Assembly (NCBI GenBank): GCA_964623735.1
Contig: CAZUVE010000062.1
Span: 1 to 14,994 of the forward strand
Origin: SW-9-67-25 sp964623735
GTDB taxonomy: Archaea > Halobacteriota > Halobacteria > Halobacteriales > Haloarculaceae
Direction of reading: 5' to 3'
DNA length: 14,994 nt
Notes under the pieces: generated by a model
Told to the model about the DNA's origin: nothing
Databases searched by the model: none
The model's input: only the letters and a program-made list of their open reading frames with translations
Shown here: piece after piece, positions 8,481 to 14,659 of the stretch
How positions within the stretch are numbered: the first letter of the stretch is position 1
How the letters are laid out: the number at the start of each line of letters is the position of its first letter
Program-made: the position numbers and the translations under genes

Positions 8481-9713
8481 TCAGCGCTCGTCGATCAGGT
8501 GTTCCGCGAGAATCGGGACGAAAGTACCGATGTCGGTGACCATCCCCGCGGCCTGTGCGCTCCCGCGGTCGAGCAACTGTGTGACAGTCGCGGGGTTGAT
8601 GTCGACACAGACAGTCCGGGTCGTCGAGGGGAGGCAGTTGCCCACCGCGACGGAGTGGAGCATCGTCGAGAGCATCAACACGAGGTCGGCCCGGCGGGCC
8701 TGCTCGCGGATGGCGTTCTGTGCCTCGACGGCGTCGGTGATCGTGTCCGGGAGCGGCCCGTCGTCGCGGATCGACCCCGCGACGACGTAGGGAACGCCGT
8801 TCTCGACGCACTCGTACATCACGCCCGACCCGACGACGCCCTTCTCGACGGCCGCCTCGATGTCGCCGGCCCGGATTATCTCGCTGATCGTGTAGATGTG
8901 GTGTTTGTGACCCTCGCGGGGGTGGTCGAGCGTCTCGGTGTCCATCCCGAGCGAGGTGCCGTAGATGTCCCGTTCGAGGTCGTGGACCGCGAAGCCGTTG
9001 CCGATCGAGAGCATGTCCACGTAGCCCTCCCGGACCAGCCGGGCGAGGTCCTCGCGGGCGCCCGAGTGGATCAGCGCCGGGCCACAGACCGCGAGGATGT
9101 CGCCGCCCTCGCGGCTAGTCTCCTCGATAGCCTCGGCGATGTTGGCGATTGTCGTCTCGGAGGGTCGCTCCGAGGAGACGCCACCCTGCATGAAGCCGAA
9201 CGCGCCCTCCTTCCCGCGGGGGCGCTCCGGGGGCTTGACCCGGATGCCCGAATCGCCCGTCACCACGAGATCCCCCTCCCCGACGGCGTTCAGGATCTCG
9301 GTGGTGGCGCGGGGACCCTCCCCGGTGAACTCGACCGTGACCGCACAGTCCATCTCGATGTTCTCGACCGGGATCCACTCGCCGTCGACACGGACGTCGG
9401 TCGGGTGGTTGGTCGTCGAGTAGAAGTCCGTCGGAACGACCTTGTCTGCCGGGGCGGGTTCGAGGCAGACGTCGTCGGGGTCCGAGGGGTTGACCCCGTT
9501 CTGGTGGAGTTCGTGGACGATCGACTGGAGGTGCTGGGGGTCGTCGCCCTCGACGATCAGGCGCGCGTACGACTCCTCGGTCTTGCGGCGGCCGATCTCG
9601 AACTCCTCGACCTGGAAGGACCCCCCCATGTCCATGATGATGCCGAAACAGGCCTGCATCATCCCCGAGTCGACGATGTGTCCCTCCAGCTCGACCTCGC
9701 GCGAGACGCTCAT
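8481..9713 (-). CDS. TIGR00300-family enzyme, archaeal ornithine cyclodeaminase-like
   Basis: The 410-residue protein matches the family related to the conserved region of LOR/SDH. A Methanococcus member of this family converts L-ornithine to L-proline and ammonia; I infer that activity here. N-terminal landmarks are ELEGHIVDSGMM (8-19) and the segment 20-60 with FQVEEFEIG. The C-terminal half (about 203-410) is a nucleotide-binding domain: GDILAVCGPALIHSG, VVGSGVMYECVENGVPYV, AGSIRDDGPLPD (312-323), and LMLSTMLHSVAVGN. The ATG at 9713 gives MSVSREVELEG; an in-frame extension upstream is Arg- and Pro-rich and is rejected. A minus-strand TATA-like ACTTACGA (9735-9742) lies 26 nt upstream. The start codon overlaps the stop of a candidate small gene. 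Confidence 0.88.
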   Translation of the reverse strand: MSVSREVELEGHIVDSGMMQACFGIIMDMGGSFQVEEFEIGRRKTEESYARLIVEGDDPQHLQSIVHELHQNGVNPSDPDDVCLEPAPADKVVPTDFYSTTNHPTDVRVDGEWIPVENIEMDCAVTVEFTGEGPRATTEILNAVGEGDLVVTGDSGIRVKPPERPRGKEGAFGFMQGGVSSERPSETTIANIAEAIEETSREGGDILAVCGPALIHSGAREDLARLVREGYVDMLSIGNGFAVHDLERDIYGTSLGMDTETLDHPREGHKHHIYTISEIIRAGDIEAAVEKGVVGSGVMYECVENGVPYVVAGSIRDDGPLPDTITDAVEAQNAIREQARRADLVLMLSTMLHSVAVGNCLPSTTRTVCVDINPATVTQLLDRGSAQAAGMVTDIGTFVPILAEHLIDER

Positions 9714-9913
9714 GCCTCCACGATGGCGGCAGGGTCGTAAGTCCGTTTTGGGTCGTCCTCCCCCGGGATCCGGGTCACGTGCTGGGGCTGTGTCTGGCTG
9801 CGGAGCGTGTCCGGGAACTGCCGGCCGAGGCGAACCGTGTCTGGCGGGACCGGCCGGAACTCCCACAGTCCGGGGGAGGAAGCGCCGAAGGAGGTCACAG
9901 TGATTGGTGTCAT
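9710..9913 (-). CDS. candidate small protein gene coupled to the TIGR00300 gene
   Basis: The open frame encodes 67 residues from ATG at 9913, or 62 from GTG at 9898. Its TGA overlaps the ATG of the TIGR00300 gene in an ATGA, as in the translationally coupled pairs on the other strand. Third codon positions are about four-fifths G or C, with good codons throughout. The product (SFGASSPGLWEFRPVPP at its N-terminal part, ending in DDPKRTYDPAAIVEA) has no motif I recognise. The GTG coincides with the outer end of repeat B copy 1, and the ATG straddles the end of element A. So the elements fill the gap between this frame and the preceding gene. A TATA-like box for the downstream gene inside the frame argues the other way. 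Confidence 0.42.
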   Translation of the reverse strand: MTPITVTSFGASSPGLWEFRPVPPDTVRLGRQFPDTLRSQTQPQHVTRIPGEDDPKRTYDPAAIVEA

Positions 9914-10056
9914 AGTGTTTCGTGTGAGCCATTGCCGGTCTCTCACCACCCCGAGGTGGCGAGGCACCGGTAAACAGTCACACGAAACACTATCAGTCAG
10001 TGCCGGATCGACCGCACGACGGTGTGCGGTCGTACACACAGTCACAGCAATCACTA
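9898..10056 (-). repeat. inverted-repeat element B, copy 1 (interrupted by element A)
   Basis: Read on the minus strand, the copy begins TAGTGATTGCTGTGACTG at 10056, directly behind the stop codon TGA (10057-10059) of the upstream gene. It has a hairpin with 9-bp arms CGACCGCAC/GTGCGGTCG (10009-10017 and 10024-10032). Its far end, CAGTGATTGGTG on the plus strand at 9898-9909, is the inverted and slightly degenerate counterpart of the near end. Positions 10001-10042 are identical, inverted, to 11307-11348 in copy 2. Without element A the copy is about 80 bp. It has no coding capacity and resembles a MITE of a TA-targeting transposon. Confidence 0.75.
9913..9992. repeat. inverted-repeat element A, inserted in B copy 1
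   Basis: This is 80 bp long with TA at both ends. The arms TAGTGTTTCGTGTGA (9913-9927) and its exact reverse complement (9978-9992) are perfect over 15 bp, and over 16 bp if one flanking base is counted. Inside is a second hairpin, CCACC-CCGA-GGTGG (9946-9959), within a longer imperfect stem. The flanks join to restore the two halves of element B, which supports insertion at a TA inside B. The first seven bases of the arm (with G at the first flank) resemble the B end GATAGTG. Confidence 0.75.
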
Positions 10057-10443
10057 TCAGGCCTGTCCGTCGGTCCGGCACTGGACGTCCCACTCGACCG
10101 AAGAGTGCTCGTCGAGGCGCCCGTACATCGCCCGAAGGCCCTCGGGGTCGGTCCCGGGGAGAACGTGCAACCGGACGACGCCGTCCCGGACAGACACCCG
10201 GAAGACATCGCCAGTTCCCTCGTCGCGGACGAGGTACAGCGGCATCGGCAGCTCCAGGAAGTCGCCGTACCGGTAGGGTCCCGCCTCCAGTACGTCCGCG
10301 ACGAGCGCGGCGAGGCGGTCGGTGTCCCGCTCCGACGAGGGCCGCAGGCAGAAGATGGTCTCGCCCTCGTACTCGACGCCCCCCTCGAAGGGGTACCGCC
10401 GGCGGGGACGGGCAGGGATCGCGAAGGAGGGGTCGCCGGCCAT
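10057..10443 (-). CDS. conserved haloarchaeal-type protein of unknown function
   Basis: The 128-residue protein has no motif I can assign to a function. It begins MAGDPSFAIPARPRRRYPF, has an alternating strand and helix pattern (ETIFCLRPSSERDTDRL, then FLELPMPLYLVRDE, VFRVSVRDGVVRLHVLP), and ends in EWDVQCRTDGQA. Acidic composition and codon use match its neighbours, so it reads as a real soluble cytoplasmic protein. The ATG at 10443 is supported by a TATA-like box 32 nt upstream. It diverges from the SRAP gene across 113 bp. Its stop codon TGA joins directly to repeat element B. Confidence 0.8.
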   Translation of the reverse strand: MAGDPSFAIPARPRRRYPFEGGVEYEGETIFCLRPSSERDTDRLAALVADVLEAGPYRYGDFLELPMPLYLVRDEGTGDVFRVSVRDGVVRLHVLPGTDPEGLRAMYGRLDEHSSVEWDVQCRTDGQA

Positions 10444-10472
10444 CTCGTGGGCTGGTAGGGTCCAGTCACTTG

Positions 10473-10479
10473 TAAATAG
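10473..10479 (-). promoter_or_regulatory. TATA box of the unknown gene
   Basis: On the minus strand the box reads CTATTTA, followed by CAAG. Its distance to the ATG at 10443 (about 32 nt) predicts a leader of about 5 nt. It forms one half of a divergent promoter region with the SRAP gene. Confidence 0.55.
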
Positions 10480-10527
10480 CGGGTCGTCCGGCCTGCCCGG
10501 ATCCGGGACCGACCGCGACCGGACGGG

Positions 10528-10534
10528 TTTATGA
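10528..10534 (+). promoter_or_regulatory. TATA box of the SRAP gene
   Basis: TTTATGA lies in GC-rich sequence with its centre about 27 nt before the ATG at 10557, the spacing of a leaderless transcript. Confidence 0.6.
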
Positions 10535-10556
10535 ACGTCGGGACCCTGTCCCGGGT

Positions 10557-11288
10557 ATGTGCGGCCGTTACAGCCTCTTCGCGCCGCCGGAGGACATCGA
10601 GAAGCGGTTCGACGCCGCGTTCGCCTTCGACTTCGAGCCGCGGTACAACGCCGCTCCCCGCCAGTCACTGCCTGTCGTTCCGGACACCGCGTCCGGCACG
10701 ATCGAGGCGATGGAGTGGGGGTTCGTCCCGCCGTGGGCCGACGACCGGTCGGACTTCGGGTTCATCAACGCCCGCGCCGAGACAGTGACCGGGAAACCGT
10801 CGTTCCGCGACGCCTTCGCACAACAGGGGGGCGACGACCTGCGGGCGGGCCGGTGTCTCGTCCCCGCGGACGGGTTCTACGAGTGGATCGAAGCCGACGA
10901 CGGCAAACAGCCCTACCGCGTGACGCTGGCCGACGGGGAGCCCTTTGCGATGGCGGGGCTCTGGGCAGAGTGGCGCCCCGAGAGTACGCAGGCCGGCCTC
11001 GGCGTCTTCACGGGCGGTCGGCCGGACGCCGAACCGGAGGTCCGTGCGACCTTTACTATCCTCACGACCGAACCGAACGACCTCGTGGCCGACCTCCACA
11101 ACAGGATGTCCGTGATCCTCACCCCAGAGGAGGAACGGCGCTGGCTCCGCGGGGACTCCGAGGACGTGACCGACCTGCTGGGACCGTACCCGGCCGGGGA
11201 GATGCAGGCGTATCCGGTCTCGCGGGCGGTCAACGACCCGTCGAACGACTCGCCGGCGGTCCTCGAGCGCGCCGACACGGCGCGGTGA
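10557..11288 (+). CDS. SRAP/HMCES (YedK)-type abasic-site-shielding protein
   Basis: SRAP proteins form a thiazolidine crosslink through Cys2 with abasic sites in single-stranded DNA and shield them at replication forks; members have also been called SOS-response-associated peptidases. The 243-residue protein starts MCGRY, so removal of Met exposes Cys2. Other conserved residues are Asn31 and Pro34 (RYNAAP), Asn71 (NARAET), Glu109 (GFYEW) and His181 (LHNRMSVIL). All active-site positions are intact and the length is normal. Start at 10557 is required for Cys2 to be exposed, and a TATA-like box 27 nt upstream agrees. It diverges from the unknown gene at 10443. Repeat element B copy 2 begins one base after its stop codon. 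Confidence 0.95.
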   Translation: MCGRYSLFAPPEDIEKRFDAAFAFDFEPRYNAAPRQSLPVVPDTASGTIEAMEWGFVPPWADDRSDFGFINARAETVTGKPSFRDAFAQQGGDDLRAGRCLVPADGFYEWIEADDGKQPYRVTLADGEPFAMAGLWAEWRPESTQAGLGVFTGGRPDAEPEVRATFTILTTEPNDLVADLHNRMSVILTPEEERRWLRGDSEDVTDLLGPYPAGEMQAYPVSRAVNDPSNDSPAVLERADTAR

Positions 11289-11289
11289 T

Positions 11290-11368
11290 TGAGACTGATT
11301 GCTGTAACTGTGTGTACGACCGCACACCGTCGTGCGGTCGATCCGGCAACTTGCAGCAATCCGTATCA
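11290..11368 (+). repeat. inverted-repeat element B, copy 2
   Basis: The copy starts TGAGACTGATTGCTGTAA (11290-11307) and ends TTGCAGCAATCCGTATCA (11351-11368). Their reverse complements match at most positions, with the core GATTGCTG/CAGCAATC perfect. Between them is the hairpin CGACCGCAC/GTGCGGTCG (11319-11327 and 11334-11342). The 42-nt block 11307-11348 is identical to copy 1. This copy is not interrupted and gives the unit length, about 73-79 bp. It sits one base behind the SRAP stop codon and abuts element C. Confidence 0.78.
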
Positions 11369-11448
11369 TACTGTCGGCTATAAGCGCGTGAGCACTGTCG
11401 GCACCCCCGGGTGCAGAACATCTTCACGTAGTTATAACCGACAGTATG
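11367..11448. repeat. inverted-repeat element C
   Basis: Arms CATACTGTCGGCTATAA (11367-11383) and TTATAACCGACAGTATG (11432-11448) match inverted at 16 of 17 positions. Counted from TA to TA (11369-11446) the element is 78 bp. An inner hairpin GCACCC-CC-GGGTGC lies at 11401-11414. There is no coding capacity. Its left TA is 3 bp from the right terminal TA of element B copy 2. Confidence 0.75.
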
Positions 11449-11507
11449 AGACACCCGATGCTCCGGGAGTGCTTCGCCGGACAGGTCCGGGCGAGACGAC
11501 GAACCGA

Positions 11508-11592
11508 CCCGGGCGAGGACCGGCCGGCGGCCGACTCCGGTACGCGTCGCCCGGGCGAGGACTGGCCGGCGGCCGACTCCCGGTACGCGTCG
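11508..11592. repeat. GC-rich tandem duplication, 42/43-bp unit
   Basis: Unit 1 (11508-11549, 42 bp) and unit 2 (11550-11592, 43 bp) differ by one C/T change (GAGGACCGG versus GAGGACTGG) and one inserted C. A third unit begins CCCGGG at 11593 but breaks off. The inserted base shifts the frame, so the repeat is unlikely to encode a protein repeat. Confidence 0.8.
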
Positions 11593-11612
11593 CCCGGGCC
11601 GCGATCGAGGGC

Positions 11613-11782
11613 ACAAAATTTTCTTTCGTGAGACTTAGGATACCATATAAAATTATTTTCATTACAACGAACGTTTGTGGTTTCGATATACGCCATCTAT
11701 CGTGTGTTTCAGCCCGAACGAACACGTTCTGGTGTTCTCTCTCTATCGAAATAACAGATATAAACACAAATACGCGATACTG
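11613..11782. promoter_or_regulatory. AT-rich island with TATA-like boxes and dyads
   Basis: Base composition drops sharply here compared with the GC-rich surroundings. Two strong TATA-like boxes are seen: CATATAAAA (11644-11652) and GATATAAAC (11757-11765). Dyads are GAACAC-N6-GTGTTC (11720-11737), the overlapping GAACG-N4-CGTTC (11716-11729), and an 8-bp inverted pair TTTCGATA (11681-11688) and TATCGAAA (11744-11751). The second box would start transcription near 11790, some 245 nt before the CoA transferase ATG. A regulated promoter with a long leader is the simplest reading. Confidence 0.45.
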
Positions 11783-12004
11783 TAGTACTCCGGTACGTGC
11801 GATCGGGTGCCGTTCGGCGCGTTCGAACGGAGAGTCCGTCAGCGAGCGACTGTTTACGTGAGTATGCCTGTAAGCCGTTCGGACACGGGAGAGTGCAGCC
11901 AGGCGCGGGGTACAACGGTTCGGTCTTGCCGAACAGCCGACACGACGGGCGGGGGCGGGAACACCGCCATCTTCAAGTGTCGCTGCCCTGTCCTGTGTGG
12001 TGTA

Positions 12005-12026
12005 GCGGCCCCCCGCCACAGGCCGC
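12005..12026 (+). promoter_or_regulatory. hairpin just before the CoA transferase start codon
   Basis: GCGGCC (12005-12010) and GGCCGC (12021-12026) form a perfect 6-bp GC stem with a 10-nt loop, ending 7 nt before the ATG. No Shine-Dalgarno sequence is seen in the gap. If the mRNA has a leader, this stem would lie at the ribosome entry site. Confidence 0.3.
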
Positions 12027-12033
12027 GATAGCC

Positions 12034-13488
12034 ATGCCGACACGGGAGGTAGCACGCGAGCGCGTCGGCGGTGACGTCCCGAGACTGGCGCCGTCAGACG
12101 CCGCCGACCGGATGTGCGCGGACGCGACCCTCGCAGTCAGCGGCTTCGGAAGCGTCGGCTATCCGAAGGCAATCCCGCTCGCGCTCGCGCAGAGCGGACG
12201 GGATCTGTCGCTGACCGTCGTCAGCGGCGGGAGTGTCGGCGACGAGATCGACACCGCGCTCGTCGAGGCCGGCGCAATCGAGCGGCGCTACCCCTACCAG
12301 GCCCGGTCCGCGGCCCGCGAGGCCGTCAACGACGGGACCGTCGCCTTCCACGACCGGCACATCGCCCCGCTGGCCGACGAGGTCGCCTACGGCCGCCTGG
12401 CTGACGTCGACGCCGCTGTCGTCGAGGCCGTGGCGGTCGGCGAGGGGTGGCTCGTCCCCTCGACGTCGGTCGGCCACACCGCCGCCTACGTCGAGGCCGC
12501 GGACCGCCTGTTCGTCGAGGTCAACCGCTCGCAACCCCTCGGCCTCCAACACCTCCACGACATCTACCGGCGCCGGGCCCCGCCCGACCGCGAACCACTC
12601 CCGCTGTCGACCCCAGACGGGCGGATCGGGTCGCCGCGGATCCGGTTCGACCCGGCGTCTCTCGAAGGGGTGGTCGTCACCGACAGGCCCGACAGCCCCT
12701 ACACGTTCCGGGAGCCCGGCGAGGCGGAACGGGCCATCAGCGCCCACCTGACCGGATTCCTCGAGGCCGAACTCGACCGGAACCCGATTCTCGCCGAGCG
12801 CGTCCACCTCCAGTTCGGCGTCGGGAGCGTCGGGAACGCGACCCTCGAGGCGGTCGAGGCCGTCGACTTCGGCGACCGCCGGGTCGACTACTTCGGGGAG
12901 GTCGTCCAGGACGGGTTGCTCGACTTGCTCGACGCCGGCGACGTCGCGTCCGCGAGTGCCACGTCGCTGGCCCTCTCGGCGGAGGGCCAGGACCGCCTGT
13001 TTGCGAACCTCGAGGGGTACGCCGACGACATCGTCGTCCGCCCCGCGAGCGTCTCGAACAGCCCGGAACTCGTAGACCGGTTCGGCATTGTCGGAATCAA
13101 CAGCGCGCTGTCCGTGGACCTCTACGGCCACGTCAACTCGACACACATCGGGGGCACTCGCGTCGTCAACGGCGTCGGCGGGAGCGCCGATTTCACCCGC
13201 CACTGTCCGCTCGCTATCGTGGCGCTCCCCTCGACAACCGGCGGCGGGACCTCCCGCGTCGTGCCGATGGTCCCGCACGTCGACCACACCGAACACGACG
13301 TGGACGTCGTCGTCACCGAACAGGCGGTCGCGGACCTCCGCGGGCTCGCGCCGCGCGAGCGCGCCGCCGAACTCGTCGAGTGTGCCCACCCGGACGTCCG
13401 CGGGGACCTCCGGGCGTACCTCGACCGCGCCGGGGCCGGCGGCGGCCACCTCCCCCACGACCTCGACACCGCCTTCGACTGGCGGTGA
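12034..13488 (+). CDS. acetyl-CoA hydrolase/CoA transferase family protein
   Basis: The 484-residue protein belongs to the class I CoA transferase group that includes acetyl-CoA hydrolase and succinyl-CoA:acetate or 4-hydroxybutyrate CoA transferases. These move CoA through a glutamyl-CoA intermediate. The probable catalytic Glu is residue 289 in YFGEVVQDGLLDLL, matching the SE(M/V)xxDG pattern of the family. Other landmarks are VSGFGSVGYPKAIP near the N-terminus, QFGVGSVGN (260-268), and GVGGSADF (380-387). The ATG at 12034 gives MPTREVARERV; the frame is open upstream to 11797, but that part is Arg- and Cys-rich and is rejected. The zinc alcohol dehydrogenase follows after 52 bp. The acyl donor and acceptor cannot be told from sequence. 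Confidence 0.9.
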   Translation: MPTREVARERVGGDVPRLAPSDAADRMCADATLAVSGFGSVGYPKAIPLALAQSGRDLSLTVVSGGSVGDEIDTALVEAGAIERRYPYQARSAAREAVNDGTVAFHDRHIAPLADEVAYGRLADVDAAVVEAVAVGEGWLVPSTSVGHTAAYVEAADRLFVEVNRSQPLGLQHLHDIYRRRAPPDREPLPLSTPDGRIGSPRIRFDPASLEGVVVTDRPDSPYTFREPGEAERAISAHLTGFLEAELDRNPILAERVHLQFGVGSVGNATLEAVEAVDFGDRRVDYFGEVVQDGLLDLLDAGDVASASATSLALSAEGQDRLFANLEGYADDIVVRPASVSNSPELVDRFGIVGINSALSVDLYGHVNSTHIGGTRVVNGVGGSADFTRHCPLAIVALPSTTGGGTSRVVPMVPHVDHTEHDVDVVVTEQAVADLRGLAPRERAAELVECAHPDVRGDLRAYLDRAGAGGGHLPHDLDTAFDWR

Positions 13489-13540
13489 CACCGGCTCACA
13501 AACTCTAAGTGAGAGGTCTCCGACTACGCGGACGGGTATC

Positions 13541-14659
13541 ATGGAGATCACGGCAGCGGTTGTCAGCGAGGAGGGTGCACAGCCGCAACTGGAAACGCTC
13601 GAACTGGACGGAACGCCGCGGGCCGACGAGGTGCTCGTCCGGGTCGTCAGCGCCGGTGTCTGCCACACGGACCTCTCGACGGCCGAGAACTTCTACGGCG
13701 GCCCGCCGTACCCGCAGGTGCTCGGCCACGAGGGGGCAGGCGTCGTCGAGGCCGCCGGCGAGGACGTCTCGGGCGTCGGGGTCGGCGACCACGTCGCGAT
13801 GAGTTACGACTTCTGTGGGGAGTGTCGCAACTGCCTGAGCGGACACGTCCCCTACTGCGAGAACCTCTACGAGCACAACTTCCTCGGGGAGCGCGTCGCG
13901 GACGGCACGAGCCCGCTGTCCCGGGAGGGCGAGCGGGTCAGCGGCTGTTTCTTCGCACAGTCGTCGTGGGCCGAGTACTCCATCGCCAACGAGCGCAACG
14001 TCGTAACAGTCGACGACGACGTGCCACTCGAGATTGTCGGCCCGCTGGGCTGTGGCGTCCAGACCGGGGCCGGGGCGGTGATGAACGCTCTCGAGCCCGA
14101 GTCCGGCTCCTCGATCGCCGTCTTCGGGGTCGGGTCGGTCGGGATCAGCTCCGTCATGGCAGCGGCCAACGTCAGCAGCTGCACACAGATCGTCGCCGTC
14201 GACATCAACGGGGATCGCCTGGAGAAAGCCGACGAACTGGGCGCCACACACACGATCAATCCCGACGAGACCGAGGATGTGGTCGGCGAGATCCACGACA
14301 TCACCGGCGGGGGCACAGACTACTCGCTGGAGACGACGGCCGTCCCCGAAGTGCTCCGACAGGCCGTCGACTGTACGCGCATCCCGGGCGAGTGTGGGCT
14401 GATCGGCGCGGCGCCGGCCGGGACCGAGGTCAGCCTCGACATGCACACGTTCCACTTCGGGCACAAGCTCCGGGGGATAATCGAGGGTGACGCCGTCCCG
14501 GAGCTGTTCATCCCGACGCTGCTCGACCTCTGGAAGCAGGACCGGTTCCCCTTCGACGAGATCATCACCCACTACGAGTTCGACGAGATCCACGAGGCCA
14601 TCCACGACACCGAGGCGGGCAACAGTATCAAGCCGGTCCTGAACGTGGGCAGCCCCTGA
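13541..14659 (+). CDS. zinc-dependent alcohol dehydrogenase (NAD type)
   Basis: This medium-chain dehydrogenase (372 residues) should interconvert an alcohol and an aldehyde. Catalytic zinc ligands are Cys41 (GVCHTD), His63 with Glu64 (GHEG), and Cys171 (GPLGCGVQTG). Structural zinc ligands are Cys92, Cys95, Cys98 and Cys106. The Rossmann motif is GVGSVG at 196-201, and Asp221 at the end of the second strand (VAVDIN) indicates NAD rather than NADP. The pattern is nearest to aryl- or benzyl-alcohol-type enzymes, but the substrate is open. It follows the CoA transferase by 52 bp, which holds only a weak dyad CTCAC/GTGAG (13495-13513). The stop codon TGA joins directly to repeat element B copy 3. 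Confidence 0.93.
   Translation: MEITAAVVSEEGAQPQLETLELDGTPRADEVLVRVVSAGVCHTDLSTAENFYGGPPYPQVLGHEGAGVVEAAGEDVSGVGVGDHVAMSYDFCGECRNCLSGHVPYCENLYEHNFLGERVADGTSPLSREGERVSGCFFAQSSWAEYSIANERNVVTVDDDVPLEIVGPLGCGVQTGAGAVMNALEPESGSSIAVFGVGSVGISSVMAAANVSSCTQIVAVDINGDRLEKADELGATHTINPDETEDVVGEIHDITGGGTDYSLETTAVPEVLRQAVDCTRIPGECGLIGAAPAGTEVSLDMHTFHFGHKLRGIIEGDAVPELFIPTLLDLWKQDRFPFDEIITHYEFDEIHEAIHDTEAGNSIKPVLNVGSP

Larger units (their letters stand above)
11449..12033. other. 585-bp non-coding region before the CoA transferase gene
   Basis: No convincing gene is seen on either strand. Open frames here are short, rich in Arg, Ser and Cys, and unlike the acidic neighbours. The region holds a GC-rich tandem duplication, an AT-rich island with TATA-like boxes, a hairpin GTTCGG-TCTTG-CCGAAC (11918-11934), a palindrome CGTTCGAACG (11820-11829), and a hairpin next to the start codon. 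It could be a long leader, contain a non-coding RNA, or be a remnant of insertions. Confidence 0.5.

Noticed and set aside
11797..12033. In-frame 79-codon extension of the CoA transferase starting at GTG 11797
   Set aside because: The extension is Arg-, Cys- and Ser-rich, unlike haloarchaeal proteins, and lies before the normal family N-terminus. It does have a TATA-like box at the right distance, so transcription from there remains possible.
12094..13668. 524-codon open frame opposite the CoA transferase and into the alcohol dehydrogenase
   Set aside because: It overlaps two well-supported genes fully and has no recognisable motif; long antisense frames are common at this GC content.
13505..14605. 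366-codon open frame opposite the alcohol dehydrogenase
   Set aside because: It is an antisense shadow of a gene with all zinc ligands and the Rossmann motif intact.
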